A stretch of DNA of 64,000 bases. Origin: Macrocystis pyrifera (lineage: Eukaryota; Sar; Phaeophyceae; Laminariales; Laminariaceae). The stretch lies in contig JASSKH010000023.1 in assembly GCA_031763025.1 (NCBI GenBank), forward strand, positions 5,421,501-5,485,500, read 5' to 3'. The notes under the pieces are model-generated. The model worked only from the letters and a program-made list of their open reading frames with translations, did not search any database and was not told the DNA's origin. Of the stretch, positions 63,938-64,000 are shown piece after piece (position 1 is the stretch's first letter; each line of letters opens with the position of its first letter). Both the position numbers and the translations under genes were made by a program.

Positions 63938-64000
63938 ATTCTTTAAGGGCAAACTGCAGCAGTTCCCTTTTGGGGGCAAAACCATTCAAGTTATAAGTAA
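63938..64000. mobile_element. Hairpin element M2, cut by window end
   Basis: CTTTAAGGGCAAACTGCAGC, CCCTTTTGGGGGCAAAACCA; left half of an M2 unit. Confidence 0.6.

Overview
The window reads as nuclear DNA of a eukaryote with spliceosomal introns. Evidence is GT-AG junctions with matching codon phase, introns of about 0.75 kb, very Gly/Ser/Ala/Gln-rich proteins, several non-LTR retrotransposon families, tRNA-headed SINEs and many small palindromic (MITE-like) elements. The combination of GC-rich glycine/serine-rich exons, long introns, CAG runs and repeat load recalls brown algae or other stramenopiles. That placement is inference; nothing here proves the taxon.

Host genes are sparse. (1) 767-883 (+) is the last exon of a class III (glutathione-dependent formaldehyde) alcohol dehydrogenase-like gene, with a partial copy of its end at 1078-1173. 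(2) 4522-8195 (-) is a three-exon gene of unknown function whose intron phases match exactly (715 residues visible, 5' end not found). (3) 20553-20708 (-) is a possible single exon. (4) 32308-32530 (-) is a coding-like helical exon fragment truncated at a poly-G tract beside a retroelement array. (5) 50725-50980 (-) is a probable last exon. (6) 53561-55350 (-) is a poly-Q/poly-A/poly-G/His-rich protein gene. (7) 57243-57306 and 61792-62411 (+) are phase-compatible exons of another gene with an acidic/basic low-complexity C-terminal exon.

Most of the rest is mobile DNA. LINE-A (39804-44940) is an APE-type non-LTR element, one long ORF plus 3'UTR ending in (AC)n, inserted into a MITE. LINE-B (11227-14150) is a degenerate relative. 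LINE-C (main copy 27825-31320, several truncated copies) has an endonuclease, a FADD reverse transcriptase and a C-terminal CxC...HxxxxC finger. LINE-C ends in GAGTAC followed by long poly(C), and so does an unrelated-looking ~0.5 kb non-coding repeat (element D). Truncated copies of LINE-C and D are strung head to tail, separated by poly(C), at 34.9-38.5, 46.4-47.3, 27.8-32.3 and 63.3-63.7 kb. This suggests a retrotransposition system that uses poly(C) both as tail and as landing site, and it is the most interesting feature of the window.

At least 18 copies or fragments of one palindromic MITE family (M1, termini TTACGGGGG...CCCCCGTAA) are present, repeatedly nested inside other elements (M1 in M1, M1 in M2 three times, M1 in M5 in LINE-C), and some M1 copies are themselves split by a SINE or by LINE-A. 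These nests allow relative dating. Tandem arrays include a 12-bp minisatellite open in five frames (52.74-53.08 kb), pentamer-based arrays (AACCG, GACCC, GTCCC), (CAG)n tracts, a short telomere-like CCCTAA tract at 23.7 kb and many pure G/C homopolymers.
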